The translations under genes were made by a program, and so were the position numbers. Source: Bacillus cereus (GTDB taxonomy: Bacteria; Bacillota; Bacilli; Bacillales; Bacillaceae_G). Taken from it: a DNA stretch of 64,000 bases. The stretch lies in contig NZ_CP089518.1 in NCBI RefSeq assembly GCF_025917685.1, forward strand, positions 745,001-809,000. Direction: 5' to 3'. This document shows, piece by piece, positions 1 through 7,893 of the stretch (position 1 is its first letter; each line of letters begins with the position of its first letter). A model generated the notes under the pieces. That model saw only the letters and a program-made list of their open reading frames with translations. It did not search any database and was not told where the DNA came from.

Positions 1-831
<831 letters not shown>

Positions 832-879
832 ATAATATGAAGCGATGTTATCTAGTTTTGAAAGAATATAAAAAACTTG

Positions 880-908
880 TTGACTTTCAAAGGTGAATGA
901 GTTATAAT
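880..908 (+). promoter_or_regulatory. Sigma-A promoter candidate in the 23S-5S spacer
   Basis: TTGACT at 880-885, a 17-bp spacer, then a perfect TATAAT at 903-908. It lies about 25 nt before the 5' end of 5S rRNA. The match is close to consensus and would allow the 5S and tRNA cluster to be transcribed separately from the 16S-23S part. Function is inferred from sequence only. Confidence 0.55.
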
Positions 909-932
909 GATTCTTGTCTTAAATGAATACAG

Positions 933-1048
933 TCTGGTAATGATGGCAGAGAGGCCACACCCGTTCCCATACCGAACACGGAAGTTAAGCTCTCTAGCGC
1001 CGATGGTAGTTGGGACCTTGTCCCTGTGAGAGTAGGACGTTGCCAGGC
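933..1048 (+). rRNA. 5S ribosomal RNA
   Basis: Typical Bacillus 5S sequence of about 116 nt: begins TCTGGTAATGATGGC, contains the conserved CCGAACACGGAAGTTAAG segment and ends in GTTGCCAGGC, which pairs with the 5' end. It follows the 23S gene by about 100 nt and precedes the tRNA array directly. End positions are good to a few nucleotides. Confidence 0.95.
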
Positions 1049-1053
1049 AAAAT

Positions 1054-1129
1054 GGAGGATTAGCTCAGCTGGGAGAGCACCTGCCTTACAAGCAGGGGGT
1101 CGGCGGTTCGATCCCGTCATCCTCCACCA
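1054..1129 (+). tRNA. tRNA-Val (TAC)
   Basis: Complete cloverleaf with 7-bp acceptor stem, anticodon loop CTTACAA (anticodon TAC), T-loop GTTCGATCC and encoded CCA. First tRNA of the array after 5S. Confidence 0.95.
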
Positions 1130-1137
1130 TATATGTC

Positions 1138-1221
1138 GGAGGGGTAGCGAAGTGGCTAAACGCGGCGGACTGTAAATCCGCTCCTTCGGGTTCGGCAGTT
1201 CGAATCTGCCCCCCTCCACCA
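1138..1221 (+). tRNA. tRNA-Tyr (GTA)
   Basis: Class II tRNA with long variable arm (CTCCTTCGGGTTC), anticodon loop CTGTAAA (GTA) and encoded CCA. Confidence 0.95.
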
Positions 1222-1232
1222 TTCTTAATTAA

Positions 1233-1307
1233 TGGGCTATAGCCAAGCGGTAAGGCAACGGACTTTGACTCCGTCATGCGCTGGTTCGAATCCAGCTAGC
1301 CCAGCCA
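1233..1307 (+). tRNA. tRNA-Gln (TTG)
   Basis: Starts with T opposite A in the acceptor stem as in bacterial tRNA-Gln; anticodon loop CTTTGAC (TTG); CCA encoded. Confidence 0.95.
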
Positions 1308-1311
1308 TTAA

Positions 1312-1387
1312 GAGCCATTAGCTCAGTTGGTAGAGCATCTGACTTTTAATCAGAGGGTCGAAGGTTCGAATCCTTCATGGCTCACCA
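1312..1387 (+). tRNA. tRNA-Lys (TTT)
   Basis: Cloverleaf with anticodon loop CTTTTAA (TTT), T-arm GGTTCGAATCC and encoded CCA; only four bases after the tRNA-Gln gene. Confidence 0.95.
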
Positions 1388-1401
1388 TTTTAATCAAATA
1401 T

Positions 1402-1482
1402 GCGGGTGTGGCGGAATTGGCAGACGCACCAGACTTAGGATCTGGCGCCTTTGGCGTGGGGGTTCGACTCCCTTCACCCGCA
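1402..1482 (+). tRNA. tRNA-Leu (TAG)
   Basis: Class II tRNA with long variable arm, anticodon loop CTTAGGA (TAG). CCA is not encoded; the gene ends at the discriminator A. Confidence 0.93.
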
Positions 1483-1511
1483 CTTTTAATAAAATAACTC
1501 ATACATGTCTT

Positions 1512-1586
1512 GCGGAAGTAGTTCAGTGGTAGAATACAACCTTGCCAAGGTTGGGGTCGCGGGTTCGAATCCCGTCTTCCGCTCCA
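1512..1586 (+). tRNA. tRNA-Gly (GCC)
   Basis: Anticodon loop TTGCCAA (GCC), acceptor GCGGAAG pairing with CTTCCGC, encoded CCA. Confidence 0.95.
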
Positions 1587-1602
1587 ATTTTCAATATGAC
1601 AT

Positions 1603-1691
1603 GCCGGGGTGGCGGAACAGGCAGACGCACAGGACTTAAAATCCTGCGGTGGGTGACCACCGTGCGGGTTCGACCCCCGCCCTCGGCACCA
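1603..1691 (+). tRNA. tRNA-Leu (TAA)
   Basis: Class II tRNA with long variable arm (GGTGGGTGACCACC), anticodon loop CTTAAAA (TAA), encoded CCA. Confidence 0.95.
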
Positions 1692-1694
1692 TAT

Positions 1695-1768
1695 GCGCCC
1701 GTAGCTCAATTGGATAGAGCGTTTGACTACGGATCAAGAGGTTAGGGGTTCGACTCCTCTCGGGCGCG
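1695..1768 (+). tRNA. tRNA-Arg (ACG)
   Basis: Anticodon loop CTACGGA (ACG, to be deaminated to ICG), acceptor GCGCCCG/CGGGCGC, discriminator G; CCA not encoded. Confidence 0.93.
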
Positions 1769-1778
1769 CTTTTATTAA

Positions 1779-1852
1779 CGGGAAGTGGCTCAGCTTGGTA
1801 GAGCACCTGGTTTGGGACCAGGGGGTCGCAGGTTCAAATCCTGTCTTCCCGA
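1779..1852 (+). tRNA. tRNA-Pro (TGG)
   Basis: Acceptor CGGGAAG/CTTCCCG, anticodon loop TTTGGGA (TGG), discriminator A; CCA not encoded. Confidence 0.93.
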
Positions 1853-1867
1853 TTTTCCCAAAAACAT

Positions 1868-1940
1868 GGGGCCTTAGCTCAGCTGGGAGAGCGCCTGCCT
1901 TGCACGCAGGAGGTCAGCGGTTCGATCCCGCTAGGCTCCA
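1868..1940 (+). tRNA. tRNA-Ala (TGC)
   Basis: Carries the G-U identity pair of tRNA-Ala in the acceptor stem (GGGGCCT/AGGCTCC), anticodon loop CTTGCAC (TGC); CCA not encoded. Confidence 0.94.
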
Positions 1941-1958
1941 CTTTATTTTTTATATGTC

Positions 1959-2051
1959 GGAGGTATACCCAAGTTCGGCTGAAGGGATCGGTCTTGAAAA
2001 CCGACAGGCGGTGAGAATCGCGCGGGGGTTCGAATCCCTCTACCTCCTCCA
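1959..2051 (+). tRNA. tRNA-Ser (TGA), copy 1
   Basis: Class II tRNA, anticodon loop CTTGAAA (TGA), long variable arm and encoded CCA. Almost identical to the next gene; differences are confined to the variable arm. Confidence 0.95.
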
Positions 2052-2106
2052 TTTTTTCAAAAAAAGTGGTTTAGTTACATATAAAAAAATATTGATTTTC
2101 CTTCAT

Positions 2107-2199
2107 GGAGGTATACCCAAGTTCGGCTGAAGGGATCGGTCTTGAAAACCGACAGGCGGCGAGAGTCGCGCGGGGGTTCGAATCCCTCTACCTCCTCCA
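2107..2199 (+). tRNA. tRNA-Ser (TGA), copy 2
   Basis: Second tRNA-Ser of the same anticodon. It differs from copy 1 by two substitutions in the long variable arm (GGCGAGAGTCGC against GGTGAGAATCGC). The 3' flank (ATTTTTTCAAA) is also duplicated, pointing to a recent tandem duplication. Confidence 0.95.
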
Positions 2200-2223
2200 T
2201 TTTTTCAAACAATATAATATCGT

Positions 2224-2300
<77 letters not shown>

Positions 2301-2302
2301 AT

Positions 2303-2378
2303 GGTCCCGTGGTGTAGTGGTTAACATGCCTGCCTGTCACGCAGGAGATCGCCGGTTCGACCCCGGTCGGGACCGCCA
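2303..2378 (+). tRNA. tRNA-Asp (GTC)
   Basis: Anticodon loop CTGTCAC (GTC), acceptor GGTCCCG/CGGGACC, encoded CCA. Confidence 0.95.
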
Positions 2379-2386
2379 TTTATGTT

Positions 2387-2462
<76 letters not shown>

Positions 2463-2473
2463 TTTTTTTTTAT

Positions 2474-2546
<73 letters not shown>

Positions 2547-2552
2547 TCATTT

Positions 2553-2623
2553 AGGGGCATAGTTTAAAGGTAGAACTGAGGTCTCCAAAACCTCCAGTGT
2601 GGGTTCGATTCCTACTGCCCCTG
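2553..2623 (+). tRNA. tRNA-Trp (CCA)
   Basis: Anticodon loop CTCCAAA (CCA), acceptor AGGGGCA/TGCCCCT, discriminator G; 3' CCA not encoded. Confidence 0.94.
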
Positions 2624-2633
2624 TAAAGTATAT

Positions 2634-2710
<77 letters not shown>

Positions 2711-2717
2711 TATATAT

Positions 2718-2792
2718 TCCGCAGTAGCTCAGTGGTAGAGCTATCGGCTGTTAACCGATCGGTCGTAGGTTCGAGTCCTACCTGCGGAGCCA
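2718..2792 (+). tRNA. tRNA-Asn (GTT)
   Basis: Anticodon loop CTGTTAA (GTT), acceptor TCCGCAG/CTGCGGA, encoded CCA. Confidence 0.95.
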
Positions 2793-2793
2793 T

Positions 2794-2865
2794 GGCCCGT
2801 TGGTCAAGTGGTTAAGACACCGCCCTTTCACGGCGGTAACACGGGTTCGAATCCCGTACGGGTCA
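2794..2865 (+). tRNA. tRNA-Glu (TTC)
   Basis: Anticodon loop CTTTCAC (TTC), acceptor GGCCCGT/ACGGGTC, discriminator A; CCA not encoded. Last tRNA of the array, starting two bases after tRNA-Asn. Confidence 0.94.
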
Positions 2866-2870
2866 TAAAA

Positions 2871-2903
2871 AAAGAGTCAGCAATGTGCTGACTCTTTTTT
2901 ATT
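2871..2903 (+). terminator. Terminator of the rRNA-tRNA operon
   Basis: Perfect 10-bp stem AGAGTCAGCA / TGCTGACTCT with a 3-nt loop, followed by a T run. It lies directly behind tRNA-Glu and ends the stable-RNA operon. Confidence 0.92.
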
Positions 2904-2996
2904 ATGTGTATGCCTCTTTTTTATCATCTTATTTTTCTCAAATAAATAAAGGGATTTAGGAAAAGCTATGGTATGTATTAAAAGGAGGAGATAAAA

Positions 2997-3416
2997 ATGA
3001 CGCGAGTTAGAGACTTTATGAGTACTCATATTGTACATTGTACCCCGTTAGATAATGTATATGAGGCTGCTGTAAAAATGAAGGAAGAATCGGTTGGATT
3101 GATTCCTGTTGTTGAAAATGAACAAGTTGTTGGGCTTGTTACTGATCGAGACTTAGTTGTTCGTGGGATTGCTGAAAAACATCCTGGATCTAATAAAATT
3201 ACAAATATAATGACAACAAACATTGTTTCAGTTTCTCCAGATGATTCGATTGAAAAAGCTACAGAATTAATGGCACATTATCAAATTAGACGCTTACCAG
3301 TAGTTGAGAGTGGGCAACTTGTGGGTATGCTAGCACTAGGTGATTTAGCTATAAGAGAATCGGCTGATGATCAAGCTGGCTTTGCTTTAAGTGAAATCTC
3401 GGAGCACATGGAATAA
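2997..3416 (+). CDS. CBS-domain pair protein (YhcV-like)
   Basis: A 139-residue protein made almost entirely of two CBS domains, at about residues 7-60 and 72-125. Each shows the typical core of a beta strand with PVV followed by G-x-V/L-T/A-x-x-D. CBS pairs bind adenine nucleotides such as AMP, ATP or dinucleotides and usually sense energy state. Length and layout match B. subtilis YhcV, whose role is not established. AAAGGAGGAG sits 7 nt before the ATG. It is monocistronic, between the tRNA terminator and an unrelated gene. The sensed ligand and partner cannot be read from the sequence. Confidence 0.85.
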   Translation: MTRVRDFMSTHIVHCTPLDNVYEAAVKMKEESVGLIPVVENEQVVGLVTDRDLVVRGIAEKHPGSNKITNIMTTNIVSVSPDDSIEKATELMAHYQIRRLPVVESGQLVGMLALGDLAIRESADDQAGFALSEISEHME

Positions 3417-3431
3417 ATTATGTATAAAGAT

Positions 3432-3488
3432 CAGATACATTATTCTAGTATATATGGATTAAACTAATATGTTAGCGTGATGTATCTG
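3432..3488. other. Inverted repeat in the 3417-3687 intergenic region
   Basis: Nine-base arms CAGATACAT and ATGTATCTG are separated by 39 nt. No T run follows, so it is not a classic terminator. It could be a long-loop RNA structure at the end of the CBS gene transcript. Nothing else recognisable lies in this AT-rich gap. Confidence 0.35.
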
Positions 3489-3687
3489 AGACATTATATA
3501 ATAAGTATAGCGTTAATATTTTCGACAGTTTTTTTAAATTTGTTATTCCTAATTTTTAATAAGAGAAAAAATGATATACTAATAGATATAAGTATTATGA
3601 TAGATTTTGAATATAACGATATTTATTGTTAATGATGTAATAATGAATTAATATTTCCTACATAGATAAAAAGGAAAGGGGAATTAT

Positions 3688-4839
3688 ATGAGGGCTGCAC
3701 AGGGCGATCCAAATTGGAATTTGGTTACAGATACATATATAGAACCAAACAATTTCGCTAAGTTATTTTCTTTGCTTGTACCTTGTCATCCAAAAGGTGA
3801 AGGGAAAGAGCGAACTATATTAGTATGGAAAGAAAAAGAGTTTTATAAAGAAGAAAATTTAGCGGCATTTATCGTATATGGAATGAATAAAGTAAAGGGT
3901 TTACCGCAGTTTCATAAAGATGAAATTCCAACTCTAGTACGTATTCTGCGTTTATGTCAAGAGATTGGTTGGTATGAAGAGGCAAATGATTTTATGATAA
4001 GCCAGGGACTAGATGAATTTGTCCAAACTTCATTGGAATATGAAACATGGGATCTTTTGACGCAAGCGGTTGCTTTAAACTATTTAATTATTAAATATCG
4101 TATTGGTGAATTAACAGATGGCGATGTAGAAATTTGGAATCGAGTTAAATTTAGTGAGAAATGTATAACAGATTGTAAACATCTATTATCTCATAAAGAA
4201 GTATTGGAATTTACATTTTTTTATATGTGTAAGCGAGCTAAAACACTATCAAAAGAACAATTAAATAGTGATATGATGAATCTAGCGATGTATTGTAATA
4301 CTTTTGTGTATGATTTGTATACACATGACTTATTACGAAAGTATCGTAAGTGTACAGATTTTCTATCATATTATGGACCGAGTCAAGTAGTTTTAGCTTG
4401 TCAAAGAGCTGTGCTTTCTCAAATTTCAGATCGATTAGATCCATTAAAGACAACACATGTAGATGATTATTTATATGTGATGAAAGAAATGATGGAGCAT
4501 ATGACGATAGGGGTAATGGATCGATATGGTCATTTTATTGGAAAGTTGCTATCATATGTACCATTTTTTGAAATGATTCAAGTTCCACAGCATGCATATT
4601 ATTGTGAAGAATTACTGTATATTTGTAAGGGTATTGAATACAAAGAAGAAACACTACGCAATTATATATTTATACAATTACATGATTGTTTACCATCATT
4701 CTTTAAACAATTTCTTAAAAATAAGCGTTATGCAACGATTCATGATATTCTTTTCTATTGGTGCGACGATGAACAAAGAATGAGCTTAGAGAAAAAATAT
4801 AATCTTAGTTTTATTTATGAAAAATATGCTTGTGGATAA
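3688..4839 (+). CDS. Uncharacterised helical protein, 383 aa
   Basis: I do not recognise a family. The protein is predicted soluble, without signal peptide or membrane segment. It is rich in Tyr, Leu and Cys (about 15 Cys) and looks alpha-helical throughout, possibly a helical-repeat fold. Codon use resembles its neighbours and it has a strong ribosome site (AAAGGAAAGGGG) before the ATG, so it is a genuine gene. It stands alone, ended by a bidirectional terminator. The many scattered cysteines do not form an obvious CxxC metal site. Position next to the tRNA array gives no functional hint. Confidence 0.8.
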   Translation: MRAAQGDPNWNLVTDTYIEPNNFAKLFSLLVPCHPKGEGKERTILVWKEKEFYKEENLAAFIVYGMNKVKGLPQFHKDEIPTLVRILRLCQEIGWYEEANDFMISQGLDEFVQTSLEYETWDLLTQAVALNYLIIKYRIGELTDGDVEIWNRVKFSEKCITDCKHLLSHKEVLEFTFFYMCKRAKTLSKEQLNSDMMNLAMYCNTFVYDLYTHDLLRKYRKCTDFLSYYGPSQVVLACQRAVLSQISDRLDPLKTTHVDDYLYVMKEMMEHMTIGVMDRYGHFIGKLLSYVPFFEMIQVPQHAYYCEELLYICKGIEYKEETLRNYIFIQLHDCLPSFFKQFLKNKRYATIHDILFYWCDDEQRMSLEKKYNLSFIYEKYACG

Positions 4840-4872
4840 ACCGTATTTTACATATTAAAAATTAATATAAAT

Positions 4873-4912
4873 TAAAAAAGGATCTCAAGTTTATGTGAGA
4901 TCCTTTTTTTTA
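4873..4912. terminator. Bidirectional terminator
   Basis: Stem GGATCTCA / TGAGATCC flanked by A and T runs, so it can end the 383-aa gene on the plus strand and the converging minus-strand unit, whose last stop codon lies inside the T run. Confidence 0.88.
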
Positions 4913-5065
4913 GTAAAACAAGGAGAAAGTAACTAAGATAAGAAATAACATTCCATAAAGGAGAAATTGTGCAGTAGAACTTCCTTGTATACCAAAAAAA
5001 GTATTCATTTTTTCATATAAATTCAGTATATATTTCATTGGATTATCTTTGAAATATTGGTACAC
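4910..5065 (-). CDS. Small membrane protein, 51 aa (GTG start)
   Basis: A short reading frame starting with GTG at 5065. AGGAG lies 5 nt upstream, directly behind the stop of the 110-aa gene at 5080. The product begins VYQYFKDNPMKYI and ends with one hydrophobic helix of about 18 residues (FLLYGMLFLILVTFSLFY), so it is probably a single-pass membrane peptide. The tight spacing and good ribosome site suggest translation as the third gene of the minus-strand unit with the M23 peptidase. No family recognised; it is easily missed because of its size and start codon. Confidence 0.6.
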   Translation of the reverse strand: MYQYFKDNPMKYILNLYEKMNTFFGIQGSSTAQFLLYGMLFLILVTFSLFY

Positions 5066-5079
5066 AGTGTCTCCTCTTT

Positions 5080-5412
5080 CTAAGCTTCTTGTTCATGTTT
5101 TTGGTTATGAGGAACATTAACGTATCTAGCTATGAATAATAAAACAGTCATAAAGAATACAGGAAGTACGGTAGATAAATAAAAACCATTATTAATTATA
5201 TTTGTTATAAGAGCACTCAAAAGGAAAATTACATTATAAATATGGGCTATTTTTTGTTTTAGCCGCATTTGTAATGCTTCCATAATGATTTCTAAGGCAA
5301 CAAAAGCAATAATAATAGATAAAAATACAGTGTTCGTATTATAAATGATTAAACAACAGATTAAACCAAAAAAGGACAGGTATTCAATAATGAGAGGTAT
5401 ATTGCGTGGCAT
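5080..5412 (-). CDS. Uncharacterised membrane protein, 110 aa
   Basis: Hydrophobic protein with about four predicted transmembrane helices: residues 8-25, 28-45, 58-73 and 78-95. It has a charged C-terminal tail rich in His, Gln and Glu. It starts six bases after the stop of the SH3/M23 peptidase gene and is followed by the 51-aa membrane peptide, so the three are probably co-transcribed. No motif allows a function; a role linked to the cell envelope is only suggested by the neighbour. Confidence 0.75.
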   Translation of the reverse strand: MPRNIPLIIEYLSFFGLICCLIIYNTNTVFLSIIIAFVALEIIMEALQMRLKQKIAHIYNVIFLLSALITNIINNGFYLSTVLPVFFMTVLLFIARYVNVPHNQKHEQEA

Positions 5413-5417
5413 AGAAT

Positions 5418-6578
5418 TTACCTAACTAAATATGGCAGTGGGTTCACTGCATTTGTTTTTTCAAAATTCCATTCCCCATTATGTAATTCAAAATGGAGAT
5501 GTTGCCCGTATGAATGACCTGTATTTCCCATATGACCGACTAATTGTCCAGCTTGCACTTGATCCCCAACTTGTACAGCACGATCCTTCATATGAGCATA
5601 AACTGTTGTATATAATTTTCCATTTATTTGATGGGCGACGAACACGACATTGCCGTAGCTAGCCGAATAATAAGATTTCACAACTTTACCTGTAGCAGCA
5701 GCTTGAATAGAGATGTTGCCTTGTGCTGCAATATCTATACCATAATGCATTTGTTCCCAGCGCATATCAAAAGTTGAGCTAATTCTTCCTTGAGTTGGAA
5801 ATTTGAAAACAGCTGGAATTGATGAAGGTTGAGCTGTTTTAGTTTGTGATTGATTTTGATGTTGCACTACATAGTGTTTTGCTACATATCCGTATCCTGT
5901 GCCAAAACGAATTTTATACCAAGTACCTACCGTTTCTACTACTTGTACTTGTGTACCATTTTGTAATGAACCAAGTAGAGTGCTACTTGTACTAGCGTTG
6001 CTACGTACATTTAATTTTGGTGTTGCAACAGTATAAGAAGGAGAACCTTGTACAGTTACACCTTTTACTAGAGGTGTGGATCCATTAGATACAAATGTTT
6101 TTTGTACGTATCCAATTTGACCATTATGTAATATTTTGTACCAATCCCCTTGTTCACCTTGAATGGTAATGAATTGACCATTTGGTAATATATCTAGAAT
6201 AGAAGACTCTGTATTAGGTTCAGAACGAACGTTTAATGCGTTTGCATTTACGATATATTGATTCTTTGATTGAACATTTTTTTTGAATAGAATTGCATCT
6301 TTTTTCATATAGCCTGTTTTGTTGTTAACAGATACTTTATACCAATCTTGAGTTGTCTCAAGAATAGTAACCGGGCTATTAAATCGAATATTATCAATTA
6401 TTGCACTGTCTGCATTGTTATTTTGATGTAGTACAACGTTGTCAATTTTTACATATCCAGTTTTTACTTTAGATGGTTGCTTAGCAGCCGCTGTTTGTAT
6501 ACCGGATTCTCCCATAGAAGGAAGTAAAGAAACAATTGCTATAGTAGTTGCTGTTAAAGCTGTAGCTTTCATATTCAT
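5418..6578 (-). CDS. Secreted SH3-domain M23 peptidase (peptidoglycan hydrolase)
   Basis: A 386-residue exported protein. An N-terminal signal peptide (about 1-32, ending in AAA) is followed by three bacterial SH3 domains (roughly 38-98, 107-166, 182-238), each ending in a WYK motif, and a C-terminal M23 metallopeptidase domain (about 260-380). Zinc ligands are visible in HYGID and in HLHFEL. Family knowledge: M23 enzymes cleave peptide cross-links of the cell wall and SH3 domains anchor them there. GAGGAGG lies 10 nt before the first ATG; a second ATG two codons later is an alternative. First gene of a three-gene minus-strand unit with two small membrane proteins. Confidence 0.92.
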   Translation of the reverse strand: MNMKATALTATTIAIVSLLPSMGESGIQTAAAKQPSKVKTGYVKIDNVVLHQNNNADSAIIDNIRFNSPVTILETTQDWYKVSVNNKTGYMKKDAILFKKNVQSKNQYIVNANALNVRSEPNTESSILDILPNGQFITIQGEQGDWYKILHNGQIGYVQKTFVSNGSTPLVKGVTVQGSPSYTVATPKLNVRSNASTSSTLLGSLQNGTQVQVVETVGTWYKIRFGTGYGYVAKHYVVQHQNQSQTKTAQPSSIPAVFKFPTQGRISSTFDMRWEQMHYGIDIAAQGNISIQAAATGKVVKSYYSASYGNVVFVAHQINGKLYTTVYAHMKDRAVQVGDQVQAGQLVGHMGNTGHSYGQHLHFELHNGEWNFEKTNAVNPLPYLVR

Positions 6579-6793
6579 GTAATAAAGACCTCCTCTAGTT
6601 GTATAGTTGTATTTTTATTATAGTATAAAGATATAATATATTGGTCGTATTCACATAAATGTAATATGAAATCAATAAAAATAATGTTAGAAGAGAGGTT
6701 CGTATATAAATATTGTATATATCATTTGCGGGGGCGCATTTATATTTGTTCAACATGTTAAGATTTAATTCGCAATTAAGAAAATTAAAACAG

Positions 6794-6822
6794 TTGATGA
6801 TGTCTTATTACGGTGTTATACT
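6794..6822 (+). promoter_or_regulatory. Promoter of the thiamin operon
   Basis: TTGATG at 6794-6799, 17-bp spacer, TATACT at 6817-6822. It lies just upstream of the first TPP riboswitch, as expected for transcriptional attenuation control. Confidence 0.75.
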
Positions 6823-6843
6823 GACAGTGATAATTTTATAGTT

Positions 6844-6940
6844 TGCTAGGAGAGCTGGTGTTGCCAGCTGAGAGTGGGCCGTAAGCCTTTGATCCTTTTC
6901 ATTACCTGATCTAGATTATGCTAGCGTAGGGAAGCAATTC
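6844..6940 (+). promoter_or_regulatory. TPP riboswitch 1 (THI box)
   Basis: Contains the conserved THI-box blocks: GCTGAGA, then ACCTGATCTAGATTATGCTAGCG and AGGGAAG. Thiamin pyrophosphate binding to this aptamer normally favours an adjacent terminator. It is followed by its own terminator at 6956-6993 and by a second complete aptamer. Confidence 0.93.
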
Positions 6941-6955
6941 GGACACTAACAATGA

Positions 6956-6993
6956 GTCCCCGTTTCTTTGCGTATAGAAACGGGGCTTTTTTA
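6956..6993 (+). terminator. Riboswitch 1 expression-platform terminator
   Basis: Stem CCCCGTTTCT / AGAAACGGGG with a short loop and a T run, directly after the first TPP aptamer. Confidence 0.9.
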
Positions 6994-7012
6994 TTTGAAA
7001 AATTCATATTGA

Positions 7013-7102
7013 AACCACTAGGGGTGCTTGATGTGCTGAGAGAGGAATAATCCTTAACCCTTACAGACCTGATCTAGGTAATACTAGCGAAGGGAAGTGG
7101 AA
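7013..7102 (+). promoter_or_regulatory. TPP riboswitch 2 (tandem copy)
   Basis: A second full THI box: GGGGTGC, GCTGAGAGAGG, ACCTGATCTAGGTAATACTAGCG and AAGGGAAG. P1 is formed by CCACT and AGTGG. Its sequence differs clearly from copy 1, so this is an old or independently maintained duplication. Tandem TPP riboswitches ahead of tenA have been described in B. anthracis. Confidence 0.95.
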
Positions 7103-7133
7103 CAACGAATAAATGTATAATTTTATTTGCTGT

Positions 7134-7166
7134 AACCACTTCTTATATATAGAAGTGGTTTTTTAT
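7134..7166 (+). terminator. Riboswitch 2 expression-platform terminator
   Basis: Stem AACCACTTCT / AGAAGTGGTT followed by a T run. The AGTGG strand of riboswitch P1 could pair with the CCACT of this hairpin, giving the usual mutually exclusive switch. Confidence 0.9.
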
Positions 7167-7197
7167 TTAGGTACATATATTGAAAGGGGAAATAGAA

Positions 7198-7893
7198 ATG
7201 AAATTTTGCGATAGATTATTAGAAACTGTGCAACCTGTTTGGGAGAAAAGTCATAATCATCCGTTTGTAGTAGGTATGGGGGATGGCACGTTAGAAAAAG
7301 ATAAATTTCAGTATTATATTATTCAAGACTATTTATATTTGTTAGATTATGCAAAGTTATATGCGATTGGTGTTGTAAAAGCAACGAATCCACAAGTTAT
7401 GGCAAAGTTTGCAGAGCAAATAGATGGTATTTTAAATGGTGAAATGACGATCCATAAACAATATGCAAAAAGACTTGGTATTTCTGTACAAGAGATGGAA
7501 TCTGCGAAACCATCTGCTAAAAATTTAGCTTATACAAATTATATGATGTCTGTATCTCAAAATGGCACACTTGCGGAATTAATAGCAGCACTTCTACCAT
7601 GTATGTGGAGTTATTGGGAGATTGGAAAGCGTTTAAATGATATTCCTGGAGCAAGAGATCATGAGTTTTTTGGTGAGTGGATTCAAGGATATAGCTCTGA
7701 AGAATACGGCGACCTTTGTATTTGGTTAATAGACTTATTAAATGAAATGGCGGTTGGAAAGTCTGAGAAAGAACTAGACCGATTAGAGGAGATTTTCTTA
7801 TATTCCAGTCGATTTGAATATTTATTCTGGGATATGTCCTATCGTAAGGAGATGTGGGGATTTGAGGAGCAAGAACATACTACAGTTTCATAA
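7198..7893 (+). CDS. tenA: Aminopyrimidine aminohydrolase TenA
   Basis: TenA hydrolyses 4-amino-5-aminomethyl-2-methylpyrimidine to hydroxymethylpyrimidine in salvage of degraded thiamin; it also has thiaminase II activity. The protein (231 aa from ATG 7198) is all-helical and carries the family signature PCMWSYWEIG around the catalytic cysteine, plus FxxYxxQDYxY near residues 32-42. The start at 7198 is chosen because an in-frame TTG at 7180 lies upstream of the ribosome site GAAAGGGG. First gene of the thiamin operon, directly behind two TPP riboswitches. Confidence 0.95.
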   Translation: MKFCDRLLETVQPVWEKSHNHPFVVGMGDGTLEKDKFQYYIIQDYLYLLDYAKLYAIGVVKATNPQVMAKFAEQIDGILNGEMTIHKQYAKRLGISVQEMESAKPSAKNLAYTNYMMSVSQNGTLAELIAALLPCMWSYWEIGKRLNDIPGARDHEFFGEWIQGYSSEEYGDLCIWLIDLLNEMAVGKSEKELDRLEEIFLYSSRFEYLFWDMSYRKEMWGFEEQEHTTVS

